The notes beneath the pieces are model-generated. The model saw only the letters and a list, made by a program, of their open reading frames with translations, searched no databases and had not been told where the DNA came from. The position numbers were made by a program, and so were the translations under genes. A DNA stretch of 36,510 bases from a virus. The stretch spans positions 1 to 36,510 of the IMG/VR virus record IMGVR_UViG_3300037296_000140. One strand, 5' to 3'. This document shows positions 1 to 6,924 of the stretch, piece by piece. How positions within the stretch are numbered: the stretch's first letter is position 1; each line of letters opens with the position of its first letter.

Positions 1-124
1 GACGCCCAATCTCTTCAACACTAATTTCGTCGTTACGAAAGACCCGCACATCTGCGCCTAATTCACGAAAATACTGCACAAGGTTATACGTAAAAGAGTC
101 GTAATTATCGATCATCAGAAGCAT
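1..124 (-). CDS. trpG: Anthranilate/aminodeoxychorismate synthase glutamine amidotransferase, N-terminal part
   Basis: Host gene cut by the window edge: 41 codons are visible. The translation begins [19 protein letters not shown] and continues with [20 protein letters not shown], the conserved start of TrpG/PabA, the class-I glutamine amidotransferase subunit that supplies ammonia to anthranilate synthase (or to aminodeoxychorismate synthase). The catalytic Cys, His and Glu lie beyond the window. The ATG at 124-122 is inside the prophage attachment core, so the coding frame is intact in the lysogen, but everything upstream is now phage DNA. No clear Shine-Dalgarno sequence is seen on the phage side. 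The choice of TrpG over PabA rests on the Pseudomonas-like [14 protein letters not shown] start and is not certain. Confidence 0.85.
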   Translation of the reverse strand, partial: MLLMIDNYDSFTYNLVQYFRELGADVRVFRNDEISVEEIGR

Positions 125-127
125 AAA
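104..127. other. attL core (24-bp direct repeat)
   Basis: A 24-bp sequence starting attatcgatcat and ending cagaagcataaa is repeated exactly at 36384-36407. Flanking bases diverge immediately (103 and 128 differ from 36383 and 36408). The repeat covers the first codons of trpG, including its ATG, and lies at the end of the prophage opposite the integrase. Identity in direct orientation at both ends of a complete phage genome makes it the attachment core. Confidence 0.92.
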
Positions 128-175
128 CAATGCAAACCATTGATTTTATTAATTAAATTATTTTTAATCACTATA

Positions 176-197
176 CGTTACCCCTAATATTACCCCT
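176..197. repeat. Integrase arm-type repeat, left end
   Basis: The 22 bases from 176 (cgttacccct, then aatattacccct) match 36246-36267 in the same orientation with a single difference (aat versus gat). Each copy holds two TTACCCCT units in tandem. Placement about 50 bp inside attL and about 120 bp inside attR, next to the integrase gene, fits arm-type binding sites of a P4-family integrase. The function is inferred. Confidence 0.7.
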
Positions 198-199
198 TT

Positions 200-574
200 A
201 CTCAAATTCAACAGAGAAAACAGCAGAGATAACTAAAAAAACAGTGCATGAATTCTATCAAACCTCTTACTTTTTCGCTCATTTTAATACGTACCGTTTT
301 TTCTTCAGTGTTTTTGACAGTAAAAACAGTGCAGCGCGGAAACCATAAGGCTTTCAGCGTTTTTGATGTCTATTATAAGGCGTTTTAAACTGCACTTTTT
401 TGCACCTTACTGCAATTACCTTTTTCCCTTAAACGCGCTATACGCGGGCTCTAAGGTATCTTAACTGCACTATTTTTATTGCAGTCTCGATTTTTTTCGT
501 AAAGCGCGCAGGCGTGGGGAGGAGTGCTTTTTAGGGGTCGGGAAAGTGATACGCTGACAGTCTGTGGGCATGAA
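200..574. other. Non-coding stretch with repeated TGCA-centred motifs
   Basis: No gene is visible between the left arm site and the late-operon terminator. The stretch carries ACAGTGCA at 241-248 and 326-333 (both inside a longer AAAAACAGTGCA), ACTGCA at 389-394, 409-414 and 464-469, and TGCAGT at 480-485. The last two form an inverted pair, ACTGCA...TGCAGT. A GC-poor background with such clustered short motifs may mark a protein-binding region. No function can be assigned. Confidence 0.5.
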
Positions 575-597
575 AAAGGGCGCTACGTGCGCCCTTT
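575..597 (-). terminator. Terminator of the late operon
   Basis: Perfect 9-bp arms AAAGGGCGC (575-583) and GCGCCCTTT (589-597) flank a 5-nt loop. Read on the minus strand the hairpin is followed by a T run and lies 22 bp after the stop of the spike gene, the last gene of the minus-strand structural operon. Confidence 0.85.
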
Positions 598-618
598 GTT
601 AGTTGTTTGGTGTGCTGG

Positions 619-1359
619 TTATTTGAGTAACGGTTGCAGCTTGCCCGCTTGTTCCGTGGCTTCCACGCTCTTTTGTGTGTAGCTGGATGTGTTCATTGGT
701 GGCGATGTGGTGCCCGCCCCACCTGGGTCTGTCCATGTATATGAGTGGTTGTGTGTTCCTGCAATTTTTGCGAGGTCTGCCACGGTGTTCATTAGGTCAT
801 GAAGTAGGCTGTAAATGTTTGTCGCATCGTCACCTACATGGTGCTTGGCTGCGATGATCTCGCCTAGCTGCCCTGCTTTAAATCTCAAGTCTTGTTCTAT
901 CTCTATGGTGCTGTTCTTACCTTTTGTTTCCCATTCGCTGTCTTTGTTTACCTGTATGTATCCGGTTTCTGACTGTTGCCAGCGCTGATCCGTCTCGGCC
1001 ATGTTAGGCAGTTTCAAACCGTGTGGCAGTATGGAACGAATAAACGGGTGTGCTGGTGATCCATAAGCAAAGGCCAATTCAACAATGGTGCCTTTACTTG
1101 GCTTTGACCAAAAGCCGCGCTGTTCTCCGCCAGCTGGAACAGGTAATAGAACGTCTTCCATTACTGGCACGTCACTGTCTTCTTCCCCATTGGCTTTTAG
1201 TAGTTGAACAGACACGGAATACACCGGCGTTTCTTCGGTGACTGTTTCGCCTGCCAATGGCGTAAGTGTGTCGGTGACTTTTGCCCACATGGGCAAGTGC
1301 CACCCACTCTTTAATTCTGGGTATTTACGCATAAGTACGCGTTCAATCATCGTTTCCAT
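619..1359 (-). CDS. Baseplate spike protein (gpV-like)
   Basis: 246 aa, last gene of the late operon. The N-terminal two-thirds is an OB-fold-like region containing GTIVELAFAYGSPAHPFI, typical of phage baseplate assembly protein V and Mu gp45 relatives. The C-terminal part has a beta-rich stretch ending in a GTHNHSYTWTDPGG segment. A histidine motif of this sort near the tip binds iron in P2 gpV-type spikes. The protein should form the trimeric membrane-piercing tip under the hub. The start ATG at 1359 overlaps the end of the hub gene by 13 bp, so the two are probably translationally coupled. An alternative in-frame ATG lies at 1350. Confidence 0.8.
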   Translation of the reverse strand: METMIERVLMRKYPELKSGWHLPMWAKVTDTLTPLAGETVTEETPVYSVSVQLLKANGEEDSDVPVMEDVLLPVPAGGEQRGFWSKPSKGTIVELAFAYGSPAHPFIRSILPHGLKLPNMAETDQRWQQSETGYIQVNKDSEWETKGKNSTIEIEQDLRFKAGQLGEIIAAKHHVGDDATNIYSLLHDLMNTVADLAKIAGTHNHSYTWTDPGGAGTTSPPMNTSSYTQKSVEATEQAGKLQPLLK

Positions 1360-2030
1360 GAAACCACCATTTTTGCACCGGTCATACGTACGCCAGTAAG
1401 ACGGTTATCGTTTAATAGATAGTTTGGCCGTAGACCTGGTATTGCCATAATCTCGGCGCTTTGGGTTGCAAGTTGTTTGTCTAACACGGCCGCTGGTATG
1501 TTTATTGGTGTATCAGGCCAATGGCCGTCCTTCCACGACCCGACATAGATTAAACCGTCTCGGCGTTGTTGCCACAAATAGCCACTTATGCCGAACACAT
1601 CGGCGATTGCTTTAATAAGATGAAAGCCATTCCCCGTGTTGATGAAGTGAGGCACTTTCTTAGCCGCATAATCTGCAGACGGTAGAGCAAAGCCAAGCCC
1701 CGTTATTTCCTTAACCTTGGTTAGCACTTCTTTTAATGTGACGTTGCGCAATGCCAATGGAACCGGCATTTCTAGCATGTTGGATTTTTCCCGACAAAAG
1801 ATGGTCTGGACCCCCTTGCCCGCTGGCGTTGATCGTTCTATGTATCCATAGAATTGCCCTTGTTGTTGACGGCCATCGACCCCAAACGAAAAAAACGCGG
1901 TTCCACTTAGTGAAACCGCGCTTTCTACAACAAAGGTTGCTCGACCTGGCATCATGGTATTTAGTGCTACATCATGCGAAACCAGCGCCGCCCTTTCGCC
2001 ATTAATTTTTAGCGCGTAATCATACTTCAT
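1347..2030 (-). CDS. Baseplate hub protein (gpD-like)
   Basis: 227 aa. Features recall the late-control protein D / gp27-like hub family: an early segment GQFYGYIERSTPAGKGVQTI, then a domain with LKEVLTKVKEITGLGF and FHLIKAIADVFGISGYLWQQ, the usual pattern of hub proteins in which a short domain precedes a barrel. It is shorter than P2 gpD (about 390 aa), so this is a compact version. It lies directly upstream of the spike and downstream of a second baseplate protein, with overlaps at both ends (2020-2030 and 1347-1359), as expected for stoichiometric baseplate components. The family call is from pattern and position. Confidence 0.7.
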   Translation of the reverse strand: MKYDYALKINGERAALVSHDVALNTMMPGRATFVVESAVSLSGTAFFSFGVDGRQQQGQFYGYIERSTPAGKGVQTIFCREKSNMLEMPVPLALRNVTLKEVLTKVKEITGLGFALPSADYAAKKVPHFINTGNGFHLIKAIADVFGISGYLWQQRRDGLIYVGSWKDGHWPDTPINIPAAVLDKQLATQSAEIMAIPGLRPNYLLNDNRLTGVRMTGAKMVVSWKR

Positions 2031-2577
2031 CGCCCTTTTTTTCCTCTTCTGCCAATTTTGAATCCATCCATGCCAAGCCTATTTCCAACCAACCAGCCGG
2101 CAGGCTTTCCGCCGCTGACACTTCGGATATTACTTTTTCATCAGCCGGCGCGGCTTTTGGTTCGTCCGTTTTGATTTTCTGTGTTTCGACTTTTTCAGCG
2201 ATTGATAAATGCTCAATAAGAGTAAACGACACAGACCACGCTTGTTCATCGTCTAGCTCTTGTGCACTCACTTCATCCGTGAAACGCACTTGACGAACAC
2301 CAAAGGCTTTGGCGGTTTGGTTTTCTATGTTGTAAACCTTACGCGTACCTTTGGTTTCGTCTTTCGCCATGCTTAGCAATTTGATGTTTTTCAGAAAGTC
2401 TGGCGTGTTATATGCGATCTTCAACGAGACACGTAACCGACATGCTTTGTCGCCCTCTTCCGCGCCTGCAGTAGACGAGCTTTTGCCGGACAAATCGGAT
2501 TCCGGCAAACTAAATCTACAATTTACCGTATGGCCGTAACCTTCAATTTTTGTGTCGTTTAGAACAAGGATGATCAT
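2020..2577 (-). CDS. Baseplate complex protein, putative
   Basis: 185 aa. The first 125 residues look like a folded domain; the last 60 are rich in Lys, Glu and Ala (for example VETQKIKTDEPKAAPADEK) and look like a flexible linker, ending in an acidic/basic tail. Similar proteins in this position in marine P2-like and VHML-like phages are annotated as baseplate complex proteins. The link to the hub is inferred from order: fibre assembly, this gene, hub, spike. The start ATG at 2577 overlaps the preceding stop in an ATGA arrangement (2574-2577). No catalytic motif is seen. Confidence 0.55.
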   Translation of the reverse strand: MIILVLNDTKIEGYGHTVNCRFSLPESDLSGKSSSTAGAEEGDKACRLRVSLKIAYNTPDFLKNIKLLSMAKDETKGTRKVYNIENQTAKAFGVRQVRFTDEVSAQELDDEQAWSVSFTLIEHLSIAEKVETQKIKTDEPKAAPADEKVISEVSAAESLPAGWLEIGLAWMDSKLAEEEKKGDEV

Positions 2578-3116
2578 TCGCTAGAATCTTCAAAAACAGG
2601 CCAATACTGGTCATCTATCACATCGATTTCTAACAAATCTTCACGCGCTAATAACGCAACCAACGCCGCGCGATTTGATGAAATCCACGCCGTACAATTC
2701 GCCGTGTCTAGTTCACCGTAAACGCCTAATGATGCGTTGATTTGCCCGATCTGGTTCCAGTGTGCGTTTATACGGCGAGTACATTCAGCGTTTGCGAGTT
2801 TTGTTTGCTCTGCCACCGTTGGCGGAATAACGGGCGCTTCTAGTAACGCGCCCTCTGGCACTTCTTCACCCAACTCTAAAATCGTGTGCCTTGTGCCATC
2901 TTCGTCCCAGTATTCAGTGCCACGATTATCAGCGTAGTATTTCCACTCACCAGTCACGAAGCCTTGAACAAAACCATCCTTTTCTGGAAGTAGCTCTTTA
3001 TCCGTCGCATAACGTAACGGCACCGACTCTTTACTAATCGGATCGATTTGTTGCTTCACTTCACCAGTAAATATCCAAAATTCTGTAGATCGATCAAACG
3101 CATTTAAAATTTTCAT
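2574..3116 (-). CDS. Tail fibre assembly protein, putative
   Basis: 180 aa, located directly after the tail fibre gene (10-bp gap). The N-terminal half has repeated short aromatic motifs (GEWKYYADNRGTEYWDEDGT), common in Tfa-like proteins that cap or chaperone fibre tips. The C-terminal half, starting about residue 100 (VAEQTKLANAECTRRINAHW), is helical and resembles the DUF4376-type tail found in many such proteins. The role would be trimerisation or protection of the fibre receptor-binding tip. Position carries much of the weight in this call. Confidence 0.65.
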   Translation of the reverse strand: MKILNAFDRSTEFWIFTGEVKQQIDPISKESVPLRYATDKELLPEKDGFVQGFVTGEWKYYADNRGTEYWDEDGTRHTILELGEEVPEGALLEAPVIPPTVAEQTKLANAECTRRINAHWNQIGQINASLGVYGELDTANCTAWISSNRAALVALLAREDLLEIDVIDDQYWPVFEDSSE

Positions 3117-3125
3117 ATCAATTCC

Positions 3126-4820
3126 TTAAACCAAAAATTCAGCGTCAACAGCGTAGTTCATGGGACGATTATCAGCTCCTGTTGGAACCGATCTGGAAGC
3201 CAAAACGCTTAAAACCTGTCCATTTCTATTCACCGACACCGTATCAAAAGACTGCGTATACACCCTACCAACTTCAACACCAAAAACACCAGGAGTAGTC
3301 ACTGCAGAATCAAATGGATCATAATCACCCCCACGAGCATTAATCTCACCACCAAAATCTCGTATCGCATCACCCTGCCAGCCACCTAGTTCACGCCCAA
3401 TATCTAACCCCCGCCCATTGTCCGCATAACGTAAAAATGCACCGTCATAAATAGGGCATGTGAATGTCGTTGAGCCATCGCCATCCCCCCATTTACCGCC
3501 GTACTCCTTCAAATCAGCATCTTTCAACGCCTGATCCACTAAACCTGTATTTTGAGCTTTGGCGAATAAAATAGGATGTGTCGAACGATTCAACTCACCC
3601 GCATTGAATCGCATCTTACAAGCGCCTGTTTGCGCGAATGATGTCGATAAAATTTCACCGATGAGAGCGACTGGATTACCTGTTTTGGGATTAATCTGCT
3701 CAGCAATATAAAACGCTCCGCTGATGTATCGAACTGTGAGTAATGCGGTTTCAAATATCTGTGTATCACTGCTAATGCCCAACAACGCAATTGCATCTAA
3801 ATCATCAATTTTTAACGTCACGCTGGACGATGAATTTGTGGCGGCAACAATGAATGAAAACTCGTCGTAGTCGTTTAACTCTGTGATCGGTGTTATGCCT
3901 TCTTTAGTCTTTAGAACAATATCGTTAGCATCACCAGACACCGTGAAAAGCCTTTTACCAGTGGCATTGTTGTCGACGATTTTCTTGATGTCTTTTAGGT
4001 AGGTAATGACTCGCTCATCATTCACGTCACCCGCCGCATCAATATCCGCGATTTTGGTTAGGTAGTGGGCAACTCCATTCCCATCAACATAATCCGGAAA
4101 TGGTCCCGTATCGATGACGAATTCCGCAACGGCGGTCATGTCTGAAATGTCGCCCTGCAGGCTGACGTTTAACCAAATTTCATTCGGGAATGTAGCGGTT
4201 GTGATTTCTTGTGGTGCGATGTTTTTAGCGCGAATACCGCCAACGTAACCAATGCCCGCCGCAACGCTATAAGTGCCAGCCGATCCGGTGACCTTCCAAC
4301 CATCGCCCAAGAAACCTTCATGGCCGTAAATATCAAAGTTGGCTAGTCGTTCGCGTTCGTCAATGCCGCTTAGTCGTGCACTAAAATCGATTTGCCATGT
4401 TTCAGCAGGAACCGTAATGGCGGTTGTTTGCTGAATACCCGTGTAAGCAAGCAAGAAATTACGCGTTATTGTGTTACCTGGTACACCGCCATCATTTTTC
4501 GTTTTCGGCGTTAACGGTATATAAGTTACGGCAATCAAAACGCCTTCATCATCAACTAGGCCGACCCAATTGAACGAGTAGTTACCAATATCCGACCCCA
4601 TCACAAGCGAATACACCACTTGATTGGTGTTTACATAGCCGGACTTGGTAACAACCAATTGATCAACAACGTTTTCGTTAGGAATACTTTCTATTCGTGT
4701 TGCTGGCTCGCTACCCAAATCAGGCACGTTCGCCAACACAAACGAAGCAATATTCAACGTGACATTGTCACCCTGTTTTTTTGCTATCTGGTTCTGACCC
4801 GCAATGGTAATAAACGCCAT
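3126..4820 (-). CDS. Tail fibre protein with collar domain
   Basis: 564 aa, receptor-binding fibre. The N-terminus (MAFITIAGQNQIAKKQGDNV) and following 150 residues match the phage tail-collar fibre type (DUF3751) that docks on the baseplate. The middle (about 170-370) is beta-rich. From about residue 390 the sequence GEILSTSFAQTGACKMRFNA, the segment DADLKEYGGKWGDGDGSTTF and the GAFLRYADNGRGLDIGRELG segment form a collar/tip domain like that of other short fibres. It lies between gpI and the fibre assembly gene as in P2 (I-H-G). The C-terminal half would determine host range. Confidence 0.85.
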   Translation of the reverse strand: MAFITIAGQNQIAKKQGDNVTLNIASFVLANVPDLGSEPATRIESIPNENVVDQLVVTKSGYVNTNQVVYSLVMGSDIGNYSFNWVGLVDDEGVLIAVTYIPLTPKTKNDGGVPGNTITRNFLLAYTGIQQTTAITVPAETWQIDFSARLSGIDERERLANFDIYGHEGFLGDGWKVTGSAGTYSVAAGIGYVGGIRAKNIAPQEITTATFPNEIWLNVSLQGDISDMTAVAEFVIDTGPFPDYVDGNGVAHYLTKIADIDAAGDVNDERVITYLKDIKKIVDNNATGKRLFTVSGDANDIVLKTKEGITPITELNDYDEFSFIVAATNSSSSVTLKIDDLDAIALLGISSDTQIFETALLTVRYISGAFYIAEQINPKTGNPVALIGEILSTSFAQTGACKMRFNAGELNRSTHPILFAKAQNTGLVDQALKDADLKEYGGKWGDGDGSTTFTCPIYDGAFLRYADNGRGLDIGRELGGWQGDAIRDFGGEINARGGDYDPFDSAVTTPGVFGVEVGRVYTQSFDTVSVNRNGQVLSVLASRSVPTGADNRPMNYAVDAEFLV

Positions 4821-4850
4821 ATTTTTTCTCTCTACTCTCGAATTTATTTA

Positions 4851-5462
4851 CTAGATGCTTGCCACATCTAACGACCACGAATGCCCAATTGCTGTATTTT
4901 GTATTGTTGTTTGCGCTTCCCATGGCTCAATGACTTGTTTTGCAACATCTAACGCCCATGAATGCCCAATCTCAAACACGCCCACCGTCATTTCAACGGG
5001 CGTTAATACCGTCAATTCATAACGTCGGCATGTACGCCCGTATTGCTGGATGATGTAACCTAATAAATCGATATTTCCAGCAACTTGGGAATCACTCAGG
5101 CGCAACGAAACCACGTCCCAATTCACTTCGTCTTCACGCTCCAATATTTCTAAATAGCCAATCCCTAGCCGCTCGAATATTTGGATAAAACCCGCTTTTG
5201 ATCCGGCGTCCATGGCGTTTTGTTCGGCGTATTTCACACGCTTTCTAAAAAGGTCTTCTGGTTCATCCGTGAAGCGAGTTACATCTTTCTGGTACGCGAG
5301 ATACTTCAATAAGGCGCCGCTGCAGGTTTCCGCATCCATTTGGTTAAGCGGTGTATTTATCCAGCCTTCAACTTTGTCCCACCAGTTACTAAAGGCGCTT
5401 TTTAAGCCTTTATTGTTAGGTCCTTCTTTTTCCCAAACAGGTAACGAATAACGTTCGCTCAT
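4851..5462 (-). CDS. Tail protein I (gpI-like baseplate wedge)
   Basis: 203 aa, P2 gpI family, a baseplate wedge component to which the fibres attach. It starts MSERYSLPVWEKEGPNNKGL and carries the family pattern of a domain with many Arg and Trp residues followed by a short C-terminal region. The last 45 residues contain an imperfect duplication: IGHSWALDVA followed 24 residues later by IGHSWSLDVA. The DNA at 4863-4890 and 4946-4973 is correspondingly similar. It lies 2 bp after the baseplate J stop and 30 bp before the fibre start. Confidence 0.8.
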   Translation of the reverse strand: MSERYSLPVWEKEGPNNKGLKSAFSNWWDKVEGWINTPLNQMDAETCSGALLKYLAYQKDVTRFTDEPEDLFRKRVKYAEQNAMDAGSKAGFIQIFERLGIGYLEILEREDEVNWDVVSLRLSDSQVAGNIDLLGYIIQQYGRTCRRYELTVLTPVEMTVGVFEIGHSWALDVAKQVIEPWEAQTTIQNTAIGHSWSLDVASI

Positions 5463-5464
5463 GG

Positions 5465-6616
5465 TTAGCCCTCCACGACACTTAACGAGGAAAGAACCGG
5501 AATCGACAATTCAGAAACAATGCTGTTTAAACTGAATTCAATGTCTTCTATTCCATCCACTAAGTCATAAAGTTCGCCAGCCAAATTGGTAAATGAGAAA
5601 CGAGAAAACGGCGCTGTCTTAGTCATTTCATAGGCTGCATTGCCACGAAACGCCGCATAAATAGCGTTGTAAACGGCGGCTTTTTTGATCTCTTTTTCTT
5701 CACTTAATAAAGCGTCTGAAAAATATAAGGTGGTGATTAAATCGTGTGTGGTTTCTGGCATGTTGTAAGCAATTACATCGTCACCATGGCCGTGATGACC
5801 TTCTGTCGAAATCTGTCTGTTGATAGTTTCAAGGTAACTTTGCGCCGGTGCATTTAGATCAAACAAAAGATAGGCGTTTGCTGTACCTGGCCCACGGGGT
5901 GCATCATGTTGAAACCATATTTTGTCCGCTTGCACACCGACCCAGCTTGAAATCAAAAACTTATAAACGCCATCCGTGTGATAGTGGCTTAGTGTGTTAA
6001 ACGCGTTACGAATTCGCGCGCGATAGGCCTCAATTTCCTCTACGTCAGCGCCCACTTGATCTATCCAATCGTTTGGATTGGTAACACTCACACCGTCTAA
6101 ATCGCATAGGCTAAAATAGCCCGCTTCTAAGTTGTAAGCGGTGGCGGCTTTTTCGGACGTCACCGAGACAATAAGCCCCGCTTCGCCATCTTGAAAAATT
6201 GCGTCAATATCGGTAATCACTTTGTATACGGTGTTGTTAATCAAATCCGTATACACAACGGTGCCCGCCGGTACTGTGAAAGCTCCCGCTGTATCGGTTC
6301 TTGTGAATACAACACGGCCTTTCAGAAACTGGCTTTGCTTACGTGGGCAGTTGTAACTATCGCCCCATAATTCAATAAAGCTTTCACCCACGGTTTTTAG
6401 GAAAAACTGTGGCATGACGTTTTTAATCAGTAATTGCACAAGCCACAAAAATGGCTTGGTAGCGATGGCCGAAATCAAACGCCAAAACGGCGAGTAATTA
6501 GAATTATTGGCAATGGTCGAACCAGACTCTGCCAAAACTGTGCGGAACTCGGCAGTTATTTCCGCTTCCGTGATTGGTACGCCGTTGTCTTTTAATACGT
6601 CTTCAAAATCGCTCAT
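5465..6616 (-). CDS. Baseplate assembly protein J
   Basis: 383 aa, baseplate J / Mu gp47 family, the wedge protein joining the inner baseplate to the fibre network. Recognisable segments are FTVPAGTVVYTDLINNTVYK (about 113-132), the EEIEAYRARIRNAF segment (about 194-207) in the normally conserved J region, and GTANAYLLFD. The start ATG at 6616 overlaps the preceding stop (ATGA at 6613-6616). The order W-J-I is that of P2 and Mu. Confidence 0.88.
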   Translation of the reverse strand: MSDFEDVLKDNGVPITEAEITAEFRTVLAESGSTIANNSNYSPFWRLISAIATKPFLWLVQLLIKNVMPQFFLKTVGESFIELWGDSYNCPRKQSQFLKGRVVFTRTDTAGAFTVPAGTVVYTDLINNTVYKVITDIDAIFQDGEAGLIVSVTSEKAATAYNLEAGYFSLCDLDGVSVTNPNDWIDQVGADVEEIEAYRARIRNAFNTLSHYHTDGVYKFLISSWVGVQADKIWFQHDAPRGPGTANAYLLFDLNAPAQSYLETINRQISTEGHHGHGDDVIAYNMPETTHDLITTLYFSDALLSEEKEIKKAAVYNAIYAAFRGNAAYEMTKTAPFSRFSFTNLAGELYDLVDGIEDIEFSLNSIVSELSIPVLSSLSVVEG

Positions 6617-6924
6617 ACCGTCACCACCAATCGTTCACCCTCTATCGTTTTCGCCTCACAAATCAGCTTTTCACCACTTAATGAAACACTGGCCGTACCT
6701 GGGTAAATGCGTTCGTCATTTTCCATTTCGATTTCAATTTTTGTGCATATTGCGGCAATAGTGGTTTGGTTACGTTCACCGATCATTCGCCACGCGTAGC
6801 CTTTTTCGATGATCATGTGGCGTATGTCTTGTGCGACACAGTTCACACCCTCAACTAGCAATGGTTCGCCGATGCTGGACAGTACGATGTCATCATTTTC
6901 AATGAGTAAATCAATACTTGGCAT
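6613..6924 (-). CDS. Baseplate protein W/gp25-like (DUF2590 type)
   Basis: 103 aa. In position it is the equivalent of P2 gpW (T4 gp25-like), the first wedge protein before baseplate J. The pattern LLIENDDIVLSSIGEPLLVE followed by GVNCVAQDIRHMIIEKGYAW is that of the gp25-like fold (a loop with reference values, then a helix with a conserved aromatic end), and the family is annotated DUF2590 in related phages. The start overlaps the tape-measure stop by one base (TAATG). Confidence 0.7.
   Translation of the reverse strand: MPSIDLLIENDDIVLSSIGEPLLVEGVNCVAQDIRHMIIEKGYAWRMIGERNQTTIAAICTKIEIEMENDERIYPGTASVSLSGEKLICEAKTIEGERLVVTV

Noticed and set aside
125-260. Phage promoter for trpG
   Set aside because: A TATAGT box is present at 173-168 but no fitting -35 at 16-18 bp, so no promoter is called.
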